Assembly: GCA_012729755.1 (NCBI GenBank)
Contig: JAAYCN010000077.1
Span: 1-45,289 of the forward strand
DNA: 45,289 bases
Direction of reading: 5' to 3'
DNA from: Chloroflexota bacterium
GTDB taxonomy: Bacteria; Chloroflexota; Anaerolineae; Anaerolineales; Anaerolineaceae
The notes below the pieces were generated by a model that was given only the letters and a program-made list of their open reading frames with translations, was not told where the DNA came from and did not search any database. The translations under genes and the position numbers were made by a program. Below, in pieces: positions 15,556 through 23,727 of this stretch. Each line of letters starts with the position of its first letter. The first letter of the stretch is position 1.

Positions 15556-16557
15556 TTACAAGTTTCGAATCAGGGTCAAGAGCAAGCTGATAAAGGTTAA
15601 CACGCCGGTAGCGGCGAGGAGACGCTTGTCGATCTGACTCAGGGCAGTTTGCCTGGGATAGGCAAAACCGGCGGGCTTGGAAGTCATCTGGTTGAGACGA
15701 TCGGTGCTTTCGCCGGTCAGGGCTTTGATAAATTCGCGCACGTTCTTTGGACGGTCATCCGGATGGAGTGAGAGCGCCCATAAGATGGCGTCTTCGACCC
15801 GCGGCGAGATAGCTGGGTTAAGCGCGCGCGGCATCACTAAGGTTTTAGGGTTTAAGAAACGATCGCGCACGTTGACAGGGGGCCGGTTGGTGAGCAGGTG
15901 ATAGAGCGTGCCTCCGAAAGCGTAAATATCGGCGCGGCTGTCAGTGTGTGAGCTGTCGCCTCCATATTGCTCAAGGGGGGTATAAATGGCGGTGCCTTGT
16001 CCCTGCAGGATGGTAATCGTTACCTCGCCAGGCGCAAGCAGTTTGACCAGCCCAAAATCAACCAGCTTGACCAATCCTGATGGAGTCAGTTTGATGTTGG
16101 AAGGTTTAATGTCACGGTGGACGATAGGCTGATCTTGGCCATGGAGATAAGCCAGCGCGTCTCCGATCTGTAATGCCCAGTTGATTACTTCTGACTCGCG
16201 CAGGAAGCGTTTGTCGCTTTCGGCTTTGGCGATCAGAGCACGCAGGTCTTCACCTGGCACGTAATCCATCACCAGAAAATCTGTATCTTTAAAGGAAAAG
16301 AAATCGCTGACCTTAGGCAGGTTGGGGTGGTCAAGTCGGGCGAGAACGGTGGCTTCGCGCATAAACTGTTCTCGAAATTCGGTCAGGATGTCAACTGGCA
16401 GCGTTGGGTCGTAAGAGACCTGTTTCACCGCACATTTTCGCCCTGCCAGACGCGTATCCTCAGCCAGATAGATGCAGCCATAACCGCCCTGACCGATAAT
16501 TTTCTCGATCTGATAGCGCTCATGAAGCACGGTACCAAGTGTGGGTTGAAAGCTCAT
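15556..16557 (-). CDS. Eukaryote-like Ser/Thr protein kinase with a C-terminal membrane anchor
   Basis: A 333-residue Hanks-type kinase. The glycine-rich loop GQGGYGCIY (22-30), the lysine K45, the catalytic HRDIKPSN (D149) and the DFG (167-169) are intact, followed by APGEV, a GT-YTPLEQY activation region and SRADIYAFGGTLYHL. The kinase domain ends near 270; a short linker leads to one membrane helix at about 313-330 and no extracellular domain, so it lacks an obvious sensor. It stops 24 bp from the convergent GH3-like gene and diverges from an FHA-winged-helix regulator across 115 bp. FHA domains bind phospho-threonine, so that regulator is a natural partner (inferred). Confidence 0.92.
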   Translation of the reverse strand: MSFQPTLGTVLHERYQIEKIIGQGGYGCIYLAEDTRLAGRKCAVKQVSYDPTLPVDILTEFREQFMREATVLARLDHPNLPKVSDFFSFKDTDFLVMDYVPGEDLRALIAKAESDKRFLRESEVINWALQIGDALAYLHGQDQPIVHRDIKPSNIKLTPSGLVKLVDFGLVKLLAPGEVTITILQGQGTAIYTPLEQYGGDSSHTDSRADIYAFGGTLYHLLTNRPPVNVRDRFLNPKTLVMPRALNPAISPRVEDAILWALSLHPDDRPKNVREFIKALTGESTDRLNQMTSKPAGFAYPRQTALSQIDKRLLAATGVLTFISLLLTLIRNL

Positions 16558-16672
16558 CTATATCTTCCGGGCAACCTGAAACTGACCGACAGCCCTGACT
16601 TCGGCGTGGCTTCGGGCTGTTGGAGGGTTGCGTTATAATGACTTATTATAGTCGAAACGGTTTACAAAGCTG

Positions 16673-17320
16673 ATGAATGAGTTCCCTGTTATTGTCGCGC
16701 ACAGCGGCCCTTTGGAGGGTCAGCTCTGGGTGCTTTCTGATCAGATCAGCGTGGGTCGTGAAGAAGATTGCGATGTCACCATTCCCGACCGGCAAGTCTC
16801 TCGTCACCACGCTCTTTTCCGATTTACATCCTCAGGGTCTACCCTCGAAGATCTGGGCTCGAAGAACGGTACCTTTCTCAACGGTCAGCGTGTGACTGAA
16901 CCGGTGCGTTTGACAGAAGGTGATGAGATCAAGGTCTCTTTCGTGCAAACGTTTTTGTATTTGAGTTCGGACGCAACTTTGCCGCTCAGCGAACTCCCGC
17001 CGGAAATGCAATTCGCTTTTAACCTGCGCATGGACGAATCTTCAAAACGCGTCTGGGTGAGGGGCGTAGAGCTTGACCCTCCGCTCTCGAACCAGCAGTT
17101 CAGCCTGTTGTCGCGTTTGTTTGAGCAAGCTGGTGAGGTAGTCAGTCGCGAAGAACTGATCAGATCGGTCTGGGGCGGTGAGGCACAATGGGTCACCGAA
17201 CAGGCTTTTGATGCCCTGGTCAGACGATTGAGAGAGCGCCTTAATCAACTTGACCCCGGTTATGACTACATAGTCACAGTCCGGGGCCATGGGCTGCGTT
17301 TAGAAAATTCACCTCACTAA
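16673..17320 (+). CDS. FHA domain-winged helix transcription regulator
   Basis: Residues 1-100 form an FHA phosphothreonine-binding domain: VGRE (27-30), SRHHALF (43-49) and LGSKNGTFLNG (61-71), all key residues present. Residues ~120-211 form an OmpR/PhoB-type winged helix with LSNQQFSLLSRLFEQAGEVVSREELI and the wing YIVTVRGHGLRL. There is no receiver domain, so phosphorylation-dependent protein binding rather than a two-component signal probably controls it. It is divergent from the Ser/Thr kinase. TATAAT at 16634-16639 is a possible -10 box. Its stop overlaps the stop of the convergent CpXC gene by three bases. Confidence 0.88.
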   Translation: MNEFPVIVAHSGPLEGQLWVLSDQISVGREEDCDVTIPDRQVSRHHALFRFTSSGSTLEDLGSKNGTFLNGQRVTEPVRLTEGDEIKVSFVQTFLYLSSDATLPLSELPPEMQFAFNLRMDESSKRVWVRGVELDPPLSNQQFSLLSRLFEQAGEVVSREELIRSVWGGEAQWVTEQAFDALVRRLRERLNQLDPGYDYIVTVRGHGLRLENSPH

Positions 17321-18684
17321 GAAGCGGATTGGCCGTCTTTCAAATTGCGGCGCATGGTAAAGCGCAGCACCTCGCGATTCAAGTCTTTTAATTTGGCAAC
17401 CAGATCTGGCTGATTGTCGGCTTGTTCAACCTGATTAGAGAGACTGACAAGCACCTGTAAAAAATCATCATTCACAGTTTCGCCGGCCTTTTCGAGCATC
17501 TCAGCGCGGGTCTTCTCATCAGGAGCCTGCAGAAGCAGCTCAATCAGTTCCACATAGACGCTGGAAGCGCTCGCCGATTGGATGATGGCGACGATGGTGG
17601 ATATTTTTTTGAGCGTCTCTTCGTCGTTGGCCTCCTGGGCTTTCTTGGCAGCCAGATTAAGCACCTCGCCGAAAGCCTGATTGACATGGGGCAGAGCCTG
17701 TTGGACAGCTTCTTCGAGTTTGTCGGATTTTAGAAGTTCATCAAGCAGCGCTTGGGCTTGTTCGGCCTGGGCTTTTAGCGCGGCATCGACCTGTTCGGTA
17801 ATAGTGAGCAGCTTCTCACGTAAAGCCGTCAGTTCGGCGCGCTGCTTCACGCTGGTCGCGTCAATGCGTTCGCTGAGCGTCTGGAAAAACTGATAGTCAA
17901 GCGCCCCGCGTGCCATGGTGGCCTGAGCGGTCAGTTTGGTTTCATTGGAAGCGTTCTTTTGCAGCAGATCAAGCAATTTTTCCCGGGTCAAACCAGCTTT
18001 TGAAAGATCCTGTAGTTCCTGCATGGCGTCGCGTGTCGCGGCGGCTTCGGCAGCGGCCTGCCTGCCGAGCGTTGATCGCTCAAGGAGCACTTTTTGGAGG
18101 CTGGTGAGCGCCTTTACTCCCTGCTCATCGCCCTGCGCGGCTGAAGCCTGGGTTAGCCCGGCAAGCAAAGTGAAAAATTCCTCATCGATTTTAGTGTCAT
18201 TCTGGACGACCATCTCAGGCAGAACATCCGCTTTGGCCTGCAGAAAAGTTTGAATGAGCTGAAGCTTTTCCTGCTGAGCCTTCATCATTTCGGGAGTGAT
18301 GCCATCTGCTTCGAGGATGCGCTCGAAGAGGCGCTGTTGGGTAAGCATGGACTGGGGATTAAAAATGTAGCCTTTGCGCTTCTCCGGTTTAAGGTCGTCG
18401 ACGACTTTTTTAATTAAGGGGCCAAAAGTTTGTTCCTGCTGTGGTAAAGGCACGTTCAGTTCGGGGGGAAAGTAGGTGAGCAAGAGCTCTTTGTCTGGAT
18501 CGTGATAAATGAGGGGAGTGGGGTAAACTCCCTGGTTGTGGCAGGTTGGACATTGATAATAATTCGCGGAGCCGGACAGCAATTTTTGCTTGGCTTGCGG
18601 GTCGGTATTCATATCGAAAAGCCGGGTCAATTCGATGGTCATCGGTTGACGGCAATCGGGACAATTCACGGTGGTTTTGGCCAT
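17317..18684 (-). CDS. CpXC-domain protein with long helical C-terminus
   Basis: The first ~70 residues have two CPxC knuckles (CPDC at 8-11 and CPTC at 45-48), as in the CpXC family, followed by a block typical of that family (HDPDKELLLTYFPPELN). The remaining ~360 residues are rich in Gln, Glu, Leu and Ala with long predicted helices, probably coiled-coil or alpha-solenoid. CpXC proteins are widespread in Chloroflexota and Firmicutes, and their role is not established. The start has a GAGAT site; TATAAT on the minus strand at 18717-18722 may be its -10. It overlaps the FHA gene's stop codon. No enzyme motif is visible. Confidence 0.75.
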   Translation of the reverse strand: MAKTTVNCPDCRQPMTIELTRLFDMNTDPQAKQKLLSGSANYYQCPTCHNQGVYPTPLIYHDPDKELLLTYFPPELNVPLPQQEQTFGPLIKKVVDDLKPEKRKGYIFNPQSMLTQQRLFERILEADGITPEMMKAQQEKLQLIQTFLQAKADVLPEMVVQNDTKIDEEFFTLLAGLTQASAAQGDEQGVKALTSLQKVLLERSTLGRQAAAEAAATRDAMQELQDLSKAGLTREKLLDLLQKNASNETKLTAQATMARGALDYQFFQTLSERIDATSVKQRAELTALREKLLTITEQVDAALKAQAEQAQALLDELLKSDKLEEAVQQALPHVNQAFGEVLNLAAKKAQEANDEETLKKISTIVAIIQSASASSVYVELIELLLQAPDEKTRAEMLEKAGETVNDDFLQVLVSLSNQVEQADNQPDLVAKLKDLNREVLRFTMRRNLKDGQSAS

Positions 18685-18839
18685 GTCGATCTCATTTCTG
18701 TTGTTAAGATGAGGCGATTATAACATTCGGCAACGAGAGAATTCCGCGGTGTCATATTAGATGTTCATATGAAAATAATTTCGATTATTTCCCAGCCAGC
18801 TAAGCTCTAAAAATTCATTGCGTCATTCATTCATTGCGT
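18685..18839. other. Intergenic region between divergent transcripts
   Basis: No gene is visible from the CpXC start to the sugar-transporter promoter. It contains ATTCATTGCGTC twice (18813-18824 and 18829-18840) next to the 11-bp repeats described separately. Confidence 0.4.
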
Positions 18840-18861
18840 CTGTACTGTGTCTGTACTGTGT
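18840..18861 (+). repeat. Two in-phase 11-bp direct repeats abutting the -35 box
   Basis: CTGTACTGTGT occurs twice in tandem (18840-18850, 18851-18861), three bases before TTGACC. The 11-bp period places both copies on nearly the same DNA face, as expected for an activator or repressor site. The repeated ATTCATTGCGTC pair lies directly upstream. Confidence 0.55.
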
Positions 18862-18864
18862 GTG

Positions 18865-18893
18865 TTGACCCCTTTTCATCGCTGTGGTATTAA
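18865..18893 (+). promoter_or_regulatory. Promoter of the sugar ABC importer
   Basis: TTGACC (18865-18870), a 17-bp spacer, TATTAA (18888-18893). The start would be near 18900, giving a leader of about 200 bases before the binding-protein ATG; the leader has a small CCCATC/GATGGG hairpin at ~18951-18977 but no riboswitch I recognise. Confidence 0.6.
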
Positions 18894-19097
18894 TAAAAGC
18901 AGATGTTGTATCAATTGCAGTGGGGTATTGCGGTGGATGTTACCTGCGGTCGCCCATCACTTCTACACAGAAGATGGGTATGGTAGCGAAGTTTCACAGG
19001 TGAGCCTCATGGAAAAGGAGTGTGAACTTCAGGAAAAATGATAACAACTGCCAACAAAATGAGAAGAGTTCGATTCAAAACAAATAAGGAGAATAGA

Positions 19098-20234
19098 ATG
19101 AAAAAAATAATTTGGTCGCTGGTAAGTATATTAATTTTAACCAGCTTAGTGCTTGCCGGGTGCACGGCTCCGGGTGAGGCACCTGCTGCCCCCCAAGCCC
19201 CTGCCGGCGACGGCGGTGAATTGGCGGTTGGCATCGTGCTGCCCACCAAGGACGAACCCCGCTGGATCCAGGACGAAACCCGCTTTAAGGATGCCTTGAG
19301 CGAAGCTGGTTATTCTGTCGAAATTCTCTTCAGCCAGGGTGACCCCGCCAAAGAGAAGCAAAATGTTGAAACCTTGATTTCGAAGGGCATCAAAGTCCTG
19401 GTAATCTGCCCCCATGACGGCACCGCCGCAGCCGCTTCGGCCGAAGCTGCCAGAGCCGCTGGCGTGAAGGTTGTGTCTTATGACCGCCTGATCCTTGATA
19501 CGGAGGCTGTTGACTATTATGTTACCTTTGACTCGGTCGCTGTCGGCGCCGCACAGGCACAATATCTGGTCGACCACGCCACCGGCAGCGGACATCCGCT
19601 GTATCTGTATGCTGGCGCTTCCTCTGACAATAACGCTTTCCTGTTTTTCGAAGGCGCTTGGAATGTGTTGCAGCCCAAGATTGCGGACGGTACCTTTGTG
19701 ATCAAGAACTCTGCCGAAGCTGTCGCCCTGCAGGATAAGGCTACACTGACCCGCGATGAGATGGGCAAGATCCTTGGCCAAGTCACGACTAACTGGGATT
19801 TCAACGTTGCCAAGAACCTCGCTGAGGCTAACCTGACCGCTGCCGCTGCTGAAGATAAGGGCGAAGTCTTCATTCTCGCCCCGAACGACGGCACTGCCCG
19901 CGCCATTGCGGATGCCTTCGCTGTGGATACCGCTGTTACCAAGTATTGGGTGACTGGTCAGGATGCCGAAAAGGCCTCCGTGCAGTATATTATTGACGGT
20001 AAGCAATCGATGACCGTGTTGAAAGACGTGCGCACTCTCGTGAGCGACGCCATCAAGGCAGCTGTGGCTTTTCTGGATGGCAAGGTGCCTGAGCAGACCC
20101 ACACCTACAACAACAATGTCGTCGACGTGCCCGCCAAACCATCCGCTGTCGTGACTGTGGATGCGACCAACGTCAAAGAAGCCATCGTGGATTCTGGCTA
20201 TTATCCTGCCAGCGATTTCACCGGCTTAAAGTAG
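19098..20234 (+). CDS. chvE: Sugar ABC transporter binding lipoprotein, ChvE/XylF type
   Basis: A 378-residue binding protein. The ATG at 19098 has AAGGAG upstream; an in-frame ATG at 19038 would add 20 basic residues before the signal peptide. The lipobox is VLAGC with the lipidated Cys at residue 22, followed by an Ala/Pro linker. The mature domain is a type-1 periplasmic-binding fold: VGIVLPTKDEPRW, ISKGIKVLVICPHDGTAAA, VKVVSYDRLI, and later WVTGQDAEKASVQYIIDGKQSMTVLKD. These blocks match the ChvE/XylF multiple-sugar group. It captures monosaccharides (xylose, glucose, galactose or arabinose type; the exact one cannot be read) for the ATPase and permease downstream. Confidence 0.9.
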   Translation: MKKIIWSLVSILILTSLVLAGCTAPGEAPAAPQAPAGDGGELAVGIVLPTKDEPRWIQDETRFKDALSEAGYSVEILFSQGDPAKEKQNVETLISKGIKVLVICPHDGTAAAASAEAARAAGVKVVSYDRLILDTEAVDYYVTFDSVAVGAAQAQYLVDHATGSGHPLYLYAGASSDNNAFLFFEGAWNVLQPKIADGTFVIKNSAEAVALQDKATLTRDEMGKILGQVTTNWDFNVAKNLAEANLTAAAAEDKGEVFILAPNDGTARAIADAFAVDTAVTKYWVTGQDAEKASVQYIIDGKQSMTVLKDVRTLVSDAIKAAVAFLDGKVPEQTHTYNNNVVDVPAKPSAVVTVDATNVKEAIVDSGYYPASDFTGLK

Positions 20235-20256
20235 AATCTTTAGCGAGTTTACTGAT

Positions 20257-20289
20257 AAAATAGTGACTGGAAGCCCAGTCACTATTTTT
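20257..20289 (+). terminator. Intercistronic hairpin after the binding-protein gene
   Basis: A perfect 14-bp stem AAAATAGTGACTGG / CCAGTCACTATTTT with loop AAGC, followed by TA. It lies 22 bp after the stop and 33 bp before the ATPase start. It likely acts as a partial terminator or 3' stabiliser that keeps the binding protein in excess over the membrane parts. Confidence 0.8.
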
Positions 20290-20321
20290 ATCTGATAGAA
20301 TGCATTTACGGAGCTTAGCCT

Positions 20322-21845
20322 ATGGACACACCCATCCTTGAGATGAAGTCAATTACCAAGGAATTTCCAGGTGTCAAAGCCCTGGATGAGGTCACCTTCA
20401 GCGTAAAGAAAGGCGAAATCCATTGTCTGGTAGGGGAAAACGGCGCGGGTAAGTCGACTCTGATGAAAGTGCTCAGCGGTGTTCATCCGTACGGCAGTTA
20501 TAGCGGTGAGATTTATGTCGAGGGGGAGCTGCAAAAGTTTAACGGCATTCGCGATAGTGAGCGGGCTGGCATTGCTATTATCTATCAGGAACTGGCTTTG
20601 ATCCCAGAATTGTCGGTATATGAAAATATTTTTCTGGGCAATGAGCTGACTGATGGCATGGTGATTAATGCCAATGAGACGATTAAGCAATCCATTGACA
20701 TTCTGGAAAAAGTTGGGCTAAGAGTTAACCCGGAAACAAAGATTAGAGATCTCGGCGTGGGTAAACAACAACTGGTTGAGATCGCTAAGGCGCTCAAGAA
20801 GCAGGTCAAGATATTGATTCTGGACGAGCCGACCGCCGCGCTCAACGAAAACGACAGCGACAACCTATTAAAGTTGATCCTGGAACTCAAAAAACAAGGG
20901 GTCACTTCCATTTTGATTTCGCATAAGCTGCGCGAGGTGTTGGCAATCGCTGATACGGTGACTGTGTTGAGGGACGGCAAGACTATCTGCACGTTGGACG
21001 CGAGCGATGGCCAGCTGACCGAGGCTGTGTTGATCCGAAACATGGTCGGTCGTTCGATTGACAATGTCTTTCCGAAACGCAAGGCACATAATATCGGCAA
21101 AGAAGCTTTGCGGCTGGAAAACTGGGGGGCTTATTCTCCCAGTTTGGGGCGGGATGTTTTAAAGGATGTCAACCTAAACGTTCATGATGGTGAAATTGTG
21201 GGCATCGCAGGCTTGATGGGCTCAGGGCGCACGGAGCTGGCTAAAAGTATTTTTGGCAATCCTGATGAGTACAGGCTTTCGGGAAAAATCTTTGTCAATG
21301 GTCATGAAGCCAAGTTTAGCAACCCCCGCGACGCGATTGATGCCAGACTGGCTTATGTGACGGAAGACCGCAAGCGCAATGGGTTAATCCTAATCCAGGA
21401 TGTTAAACAAAACATTACCCTGGCAAACTTGGAAGAACTGACAAGGGTTGGCGTGATTGATGAAAATGAAGAAATCGTGGTTGCCAACCGGTCAAAAGAG
21501 GATTTAAACATCAAAACCCCCAGTATCGAACAGTTTTTGCGCAATCTGAGCGGCGGCAACCAGCAGAAGGTCTCGTTGGCTAAGTGGTTGTTCGTCAAAC
21601 CGGGTGTAATGATCCTGGACGAACCGACACGGGGCATTGATGTGGGGGCGAAATATGAGATCTATACGGTGATGAACGCTTTAGTGGAACAGGGCATGAG
21701 CATTATCATGATCTCGTCCGAATTGCCCGAAGTGTTAGGCATGAGCGACCGCGTTTATGTAATGTCGGCCGGCAGAATCAAGGGAGAGCTGAGCGCCAGC
21801 GAAGCCACCCAGGAAAAAATTATGGAATTGGCAGTGGATTATTGA
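20322..21845 (+). CDS. mmsA: Sugar ABC transporter ATPase (two ABC domains)
   Basis: A 507-residue duplicated ATPase of the monosaccharide CUT2 type. The first domain has Walker A GENGAGKST, a variant signature LGVGKQQL and Walker B ILILDEPTAAL. The second has a degenerate Walker A (GLMGSGRTEL), an intact LSGGNQQKVSLAKWL signature and MILDEPTRGIDVG. A degenerate second Walker A is usual in this family, so both halves still pair at the membrane. It energises import by the adjacent permease. Start supported by GGAG. The close relatives are called mmsA, gguA or xylG; the sugar specificity is not readable here. Confidence 0.93.
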   Translation: MDTPILEMKSITKEFPGVKALDEVTFSVKKGEIHCLVGENGAGKSTLMKVLSGVHPYGSYSGEIYVEGELQKFNGIRDSERAGIAIIYQELALIPELSVYENIFLGNELTDGMVINANETIKQSIDILEKVGLRVNPETKIRDLGVGKQQLVEIAKALKKQVKILILDEPTAALNENDSDNLLKLILELKKQGVTSILISHKLREVLAIADTVTVLRDGKTICTLDASDGQLTEAVLIRNMVGRSIDNVFPKRKAHNIGKEALRLENWGAYSPSLGRDVLKDVNLNVHDGEIVGIAGLMGSGRTELAKSIFGNPDEYRLSGKIFVNGHEAKFSNPRDAIDARLAYVTEDRKRNGLILIQDVKQNITLANLEELTRVGVIDENEEIVVANRSKEDLNIKTPSIEQFLRNLSGGNQQKVSLAKWLFVKPGVMILDEPTRGIDVGAKYEIYTVMNALVEQGMSIIMISSELPEVLGMSDRVYVMSAGRIKGELSASEATQEKIMELAVDY

Positions 21846-21857
21846 GGAGGGTCAACA

Positions 21858-23069
21858 ATGACCGAAGAACGGATTACCCCAGGAAAATCTAAGAAATCAT
21901 CAGCCCTTTTGGAGCTCCTCAGAAAAAATATCAGCCAATATTTTATGTTTATCGCGCTGATAGGCATCATGGTGATCTTCACCATCACCACTAAGGGGGT
22001 GTTTATTTCTTCGCGCAACATCAGCAACTTGCTTAACCAGATGGGATATATCGCTGTGTTGGCTGTAGGTATGACGCTGGTAATCATTATTCGGCATATC
22101 GACCTGTCGGTCGGCTACTTGGCTGGCTTTTTGGGCGCCTTCTCAGCGATTGCCTTAACTTTTTGGGGTTGGCCAGTTTACGCGGTGCTGCCAGTGGTGC
22201 TGATTTTGGGCGTCATCTCAGGCTTGCTTACTTCGACGCCGATCGCGAAATTAGGCGTTCCAGCCTTTGTTTCGACGATGGCAGCCGGCTTGATTTTTAG
22301 AGGCGCGCTGTTGCTGGTGACGATGGGTACAGGCACGATCATCATCCGCGACCGCTTGTATAACGCGATCGGAAATGGTTTCATCCCTGACCTGAAGCTT
22401 TTTGTCCTGCCTGGTAATCGGCACTTTCTAACGCTTTTAATTGGGTTGATTTTTATTATTCTTTACATCGTCAACGCGGTGAAAAGTCGTAATAAGAAAC
22501 TGTCGTACAAGTTTGATGTGCTGTCGCCTTCACTTTTCGTGATGCAGCTGGTCTTGGTGTCGGTGATTATCGGCTATATCGCCTGGACACTTTCGGGGTA
22601 CAACGGTATCTCGTGGAGTCTGGTAATCGTGTTGTTGGTGGTGGGTATTTTTCAGTTTATTACCACCAAGACACCTCTCGGGCGTCATATTTACGCGGTG
22701 GGTGGTAACCCGGAAGCGGCCGAGTTGAGCGGCATCAGCGTGTCGAAGATTACCTATATCGTGTTTGGCGCGATGGGCTTGCTCTCAGCTTTATCAGGGA
22801 TTATGTACGCCTCCCGGTTGCACTCAGCGACAACCACGGCGGGTTTGGGCTTTGAGACAGATGCCATCGCGGCGGCGTTTGTGGGCGGCGTTTCGGCGGC
22901 TGGCGGCGTGGGCACAATCACGGGTTCGATTGTTGGCGCGTTGGTGATGATGTCTCTGACCAGCGGCATGAACCTGATGGGGATTGATATTTCGTTGCAG
23001 TATATTGTGAGAGGCGCTGTGCTCGTTTTGGCGGTGGTGGTTGACCGCGCGACACGCAAGAATCGTTAA
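21858..23069 (+). CDS. mmsB: Sugar ABC transporter permease
   Basis: A 403-residue integral membrane protein of the CUT2/RbsC type with about ten membrane helices; the conserved block GRHIYAVGGNPEAAELSGI (the cytoplasmic coupling loop) and GGVSAAGGVGTITGSIVGALVM are clear. It lies 12 bp after the ATPase, has GGAGG upstream of its ATG, and completes the importer. The longer middle (~residues 195-260) matches the MmsB/GguB/XylH subgroup, which is larger than RbsC. No terminator is visible after its stop. Confidence 0.92.
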   Translation: MTEERITPGKSKKSSALLELLRKNISQYFMFIALIGIMVIFTITTKGVFISSRNISNLLNQMGYIAVLAVGMTLVIIIRHIDLSVGYLAGFLGAFSAIALTFWGWPVYAVLPVVLILGVISGLLTSTPIAKLGVPAFVSTMAAGLIFRGALLLVTMGTGTIIIRDRLYNAIGNGFIPDLKLFVLPGNRHFLTLLIGLIFIILYIVNAVKSRNKKLSYKFDVLSPSLFVMQLVLVSVIIGYIAWTLSGYNGISWSLVIVLLVVGIFQFITTKTPLGRHIYAVGGNPEAAELSGISVSKITYIVFGAMGLLSALSGIMYASRLHSATTTAGLGFETDAIAAAFVGGVSAAGGVGTITGSIVGALVMMSLTSGMNLMGIDISLQYIVRGAVLVLAVVVDRATRKNR

Positions 23070-23270
23070 GAGATTGGCAATGGTTGGGGACGTTGAACGC
23101 TTCGCAGGCGGCTTGTTCGTTGTTTAATTAGATCGATGACGGGTTTTTGCCCTGTTAATCCAAAAAGGTGGAGCGCCCAGAAACTTATTTTGGCGGCGGG
23201 TCGCATGACGCCAATCACGACGGCGGAAGATGGCTGTTCAATCACTGACGGTGGAAATTTGCCAGATTTG

Positions 23271-23299
23271 TTGACGCTTCAGGGGGGGCAATTTACAAT
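23271..23299 (+). promoter_or_regulatory. Promoter of the ferredoxin-AOR operon
   Basis: TTGACG (23271-23276), a 17-bp spacer with a run of seven G, TACAAT (23294-23299). The start would be near 23306, about 24 bases before the ATG at 23330, with GGAGAAGGAG between. Confidence 0.65.
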
Positions 23300-23329
23300 T
23301 CTCTTAACTTTGGAGAAGGAGTTCACCCG

Positions 23330-23719
23330 ATGAAGTTTTTAGCCCACAAGCAGGAAATCTGCGATGGCTGCCGCAAGTGCGAAGAGGTATGTTCACAACT
23401 TTATTTCAAGACTACTGATCGCAACTATTCGGCCATTCGCATCAACAACAATTTCAATACCTATCATGCCAAGAAGTGCACCCAGTGTGGCGAATGCATT
23501 AATATGTGCACCGCCAACGCCATCTATCGGGATCGCAACGGAGTGGTGCGCATTGATAAAAAGCTCTGCGTGGGGTGTATGGGCTGTGTGGGGTTCTGTA
23601 CGGAGCTGGTGATGTTCTATAATGATGATCAGCCAACGCCCTTTAAGTGCGTGGCCTGCGGGGCTTGTGTCAAGGCCTGCCCTAAACACGCGCTCGAAAT
23701 TTTGGTCAGTCAGGCATAG
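23330..23719 (+). CDS. Four-cluster 4Fe-4S ferredoxin, AOR electron partner
   Basis: A 129-residue iron-sulfur protein with four CxxCxxCxxxC motifs: CDGCRKCEEVC, CTQCGECINMC, CVGCMGCVGFC and CVACGACVKAC. The last Cys of several motifs is followed by Pro or another small residue, typical of cubane ferredoxins; 16 Cys can hold four [4Fe-4S] clusters. It is nine bases upstream of the AOR gene, so it probably carries electrons from aldehyde oxidation to other ferredoxin users. Relatives of this HycB/AOR-associated type lie in AOR operons. Start supported by AAGGAG. Confidence 0.9.
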   Translation: MKFLAHKQEICDGCRKCEEVCSQLYFKTTDRNYSAIRINNNFNTYHAKKCTQCGECINMCTANAIYRDRNGVVRIDKKLCVGCMGCVGFCTELVMFYNDDQPTPFKCVACGACVKACPKHALEILVSQA

Positions 23720-23727
23720 GAGACGAA

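Noticed and set aside
19146-20102. A 318-residue open frame on the minus strand opposite the sugar-binding lipoprotein
   Set aside because: It lies entirely within a gene with a clear family match, has no ribosome site, and its composition follows from the opposite strand.
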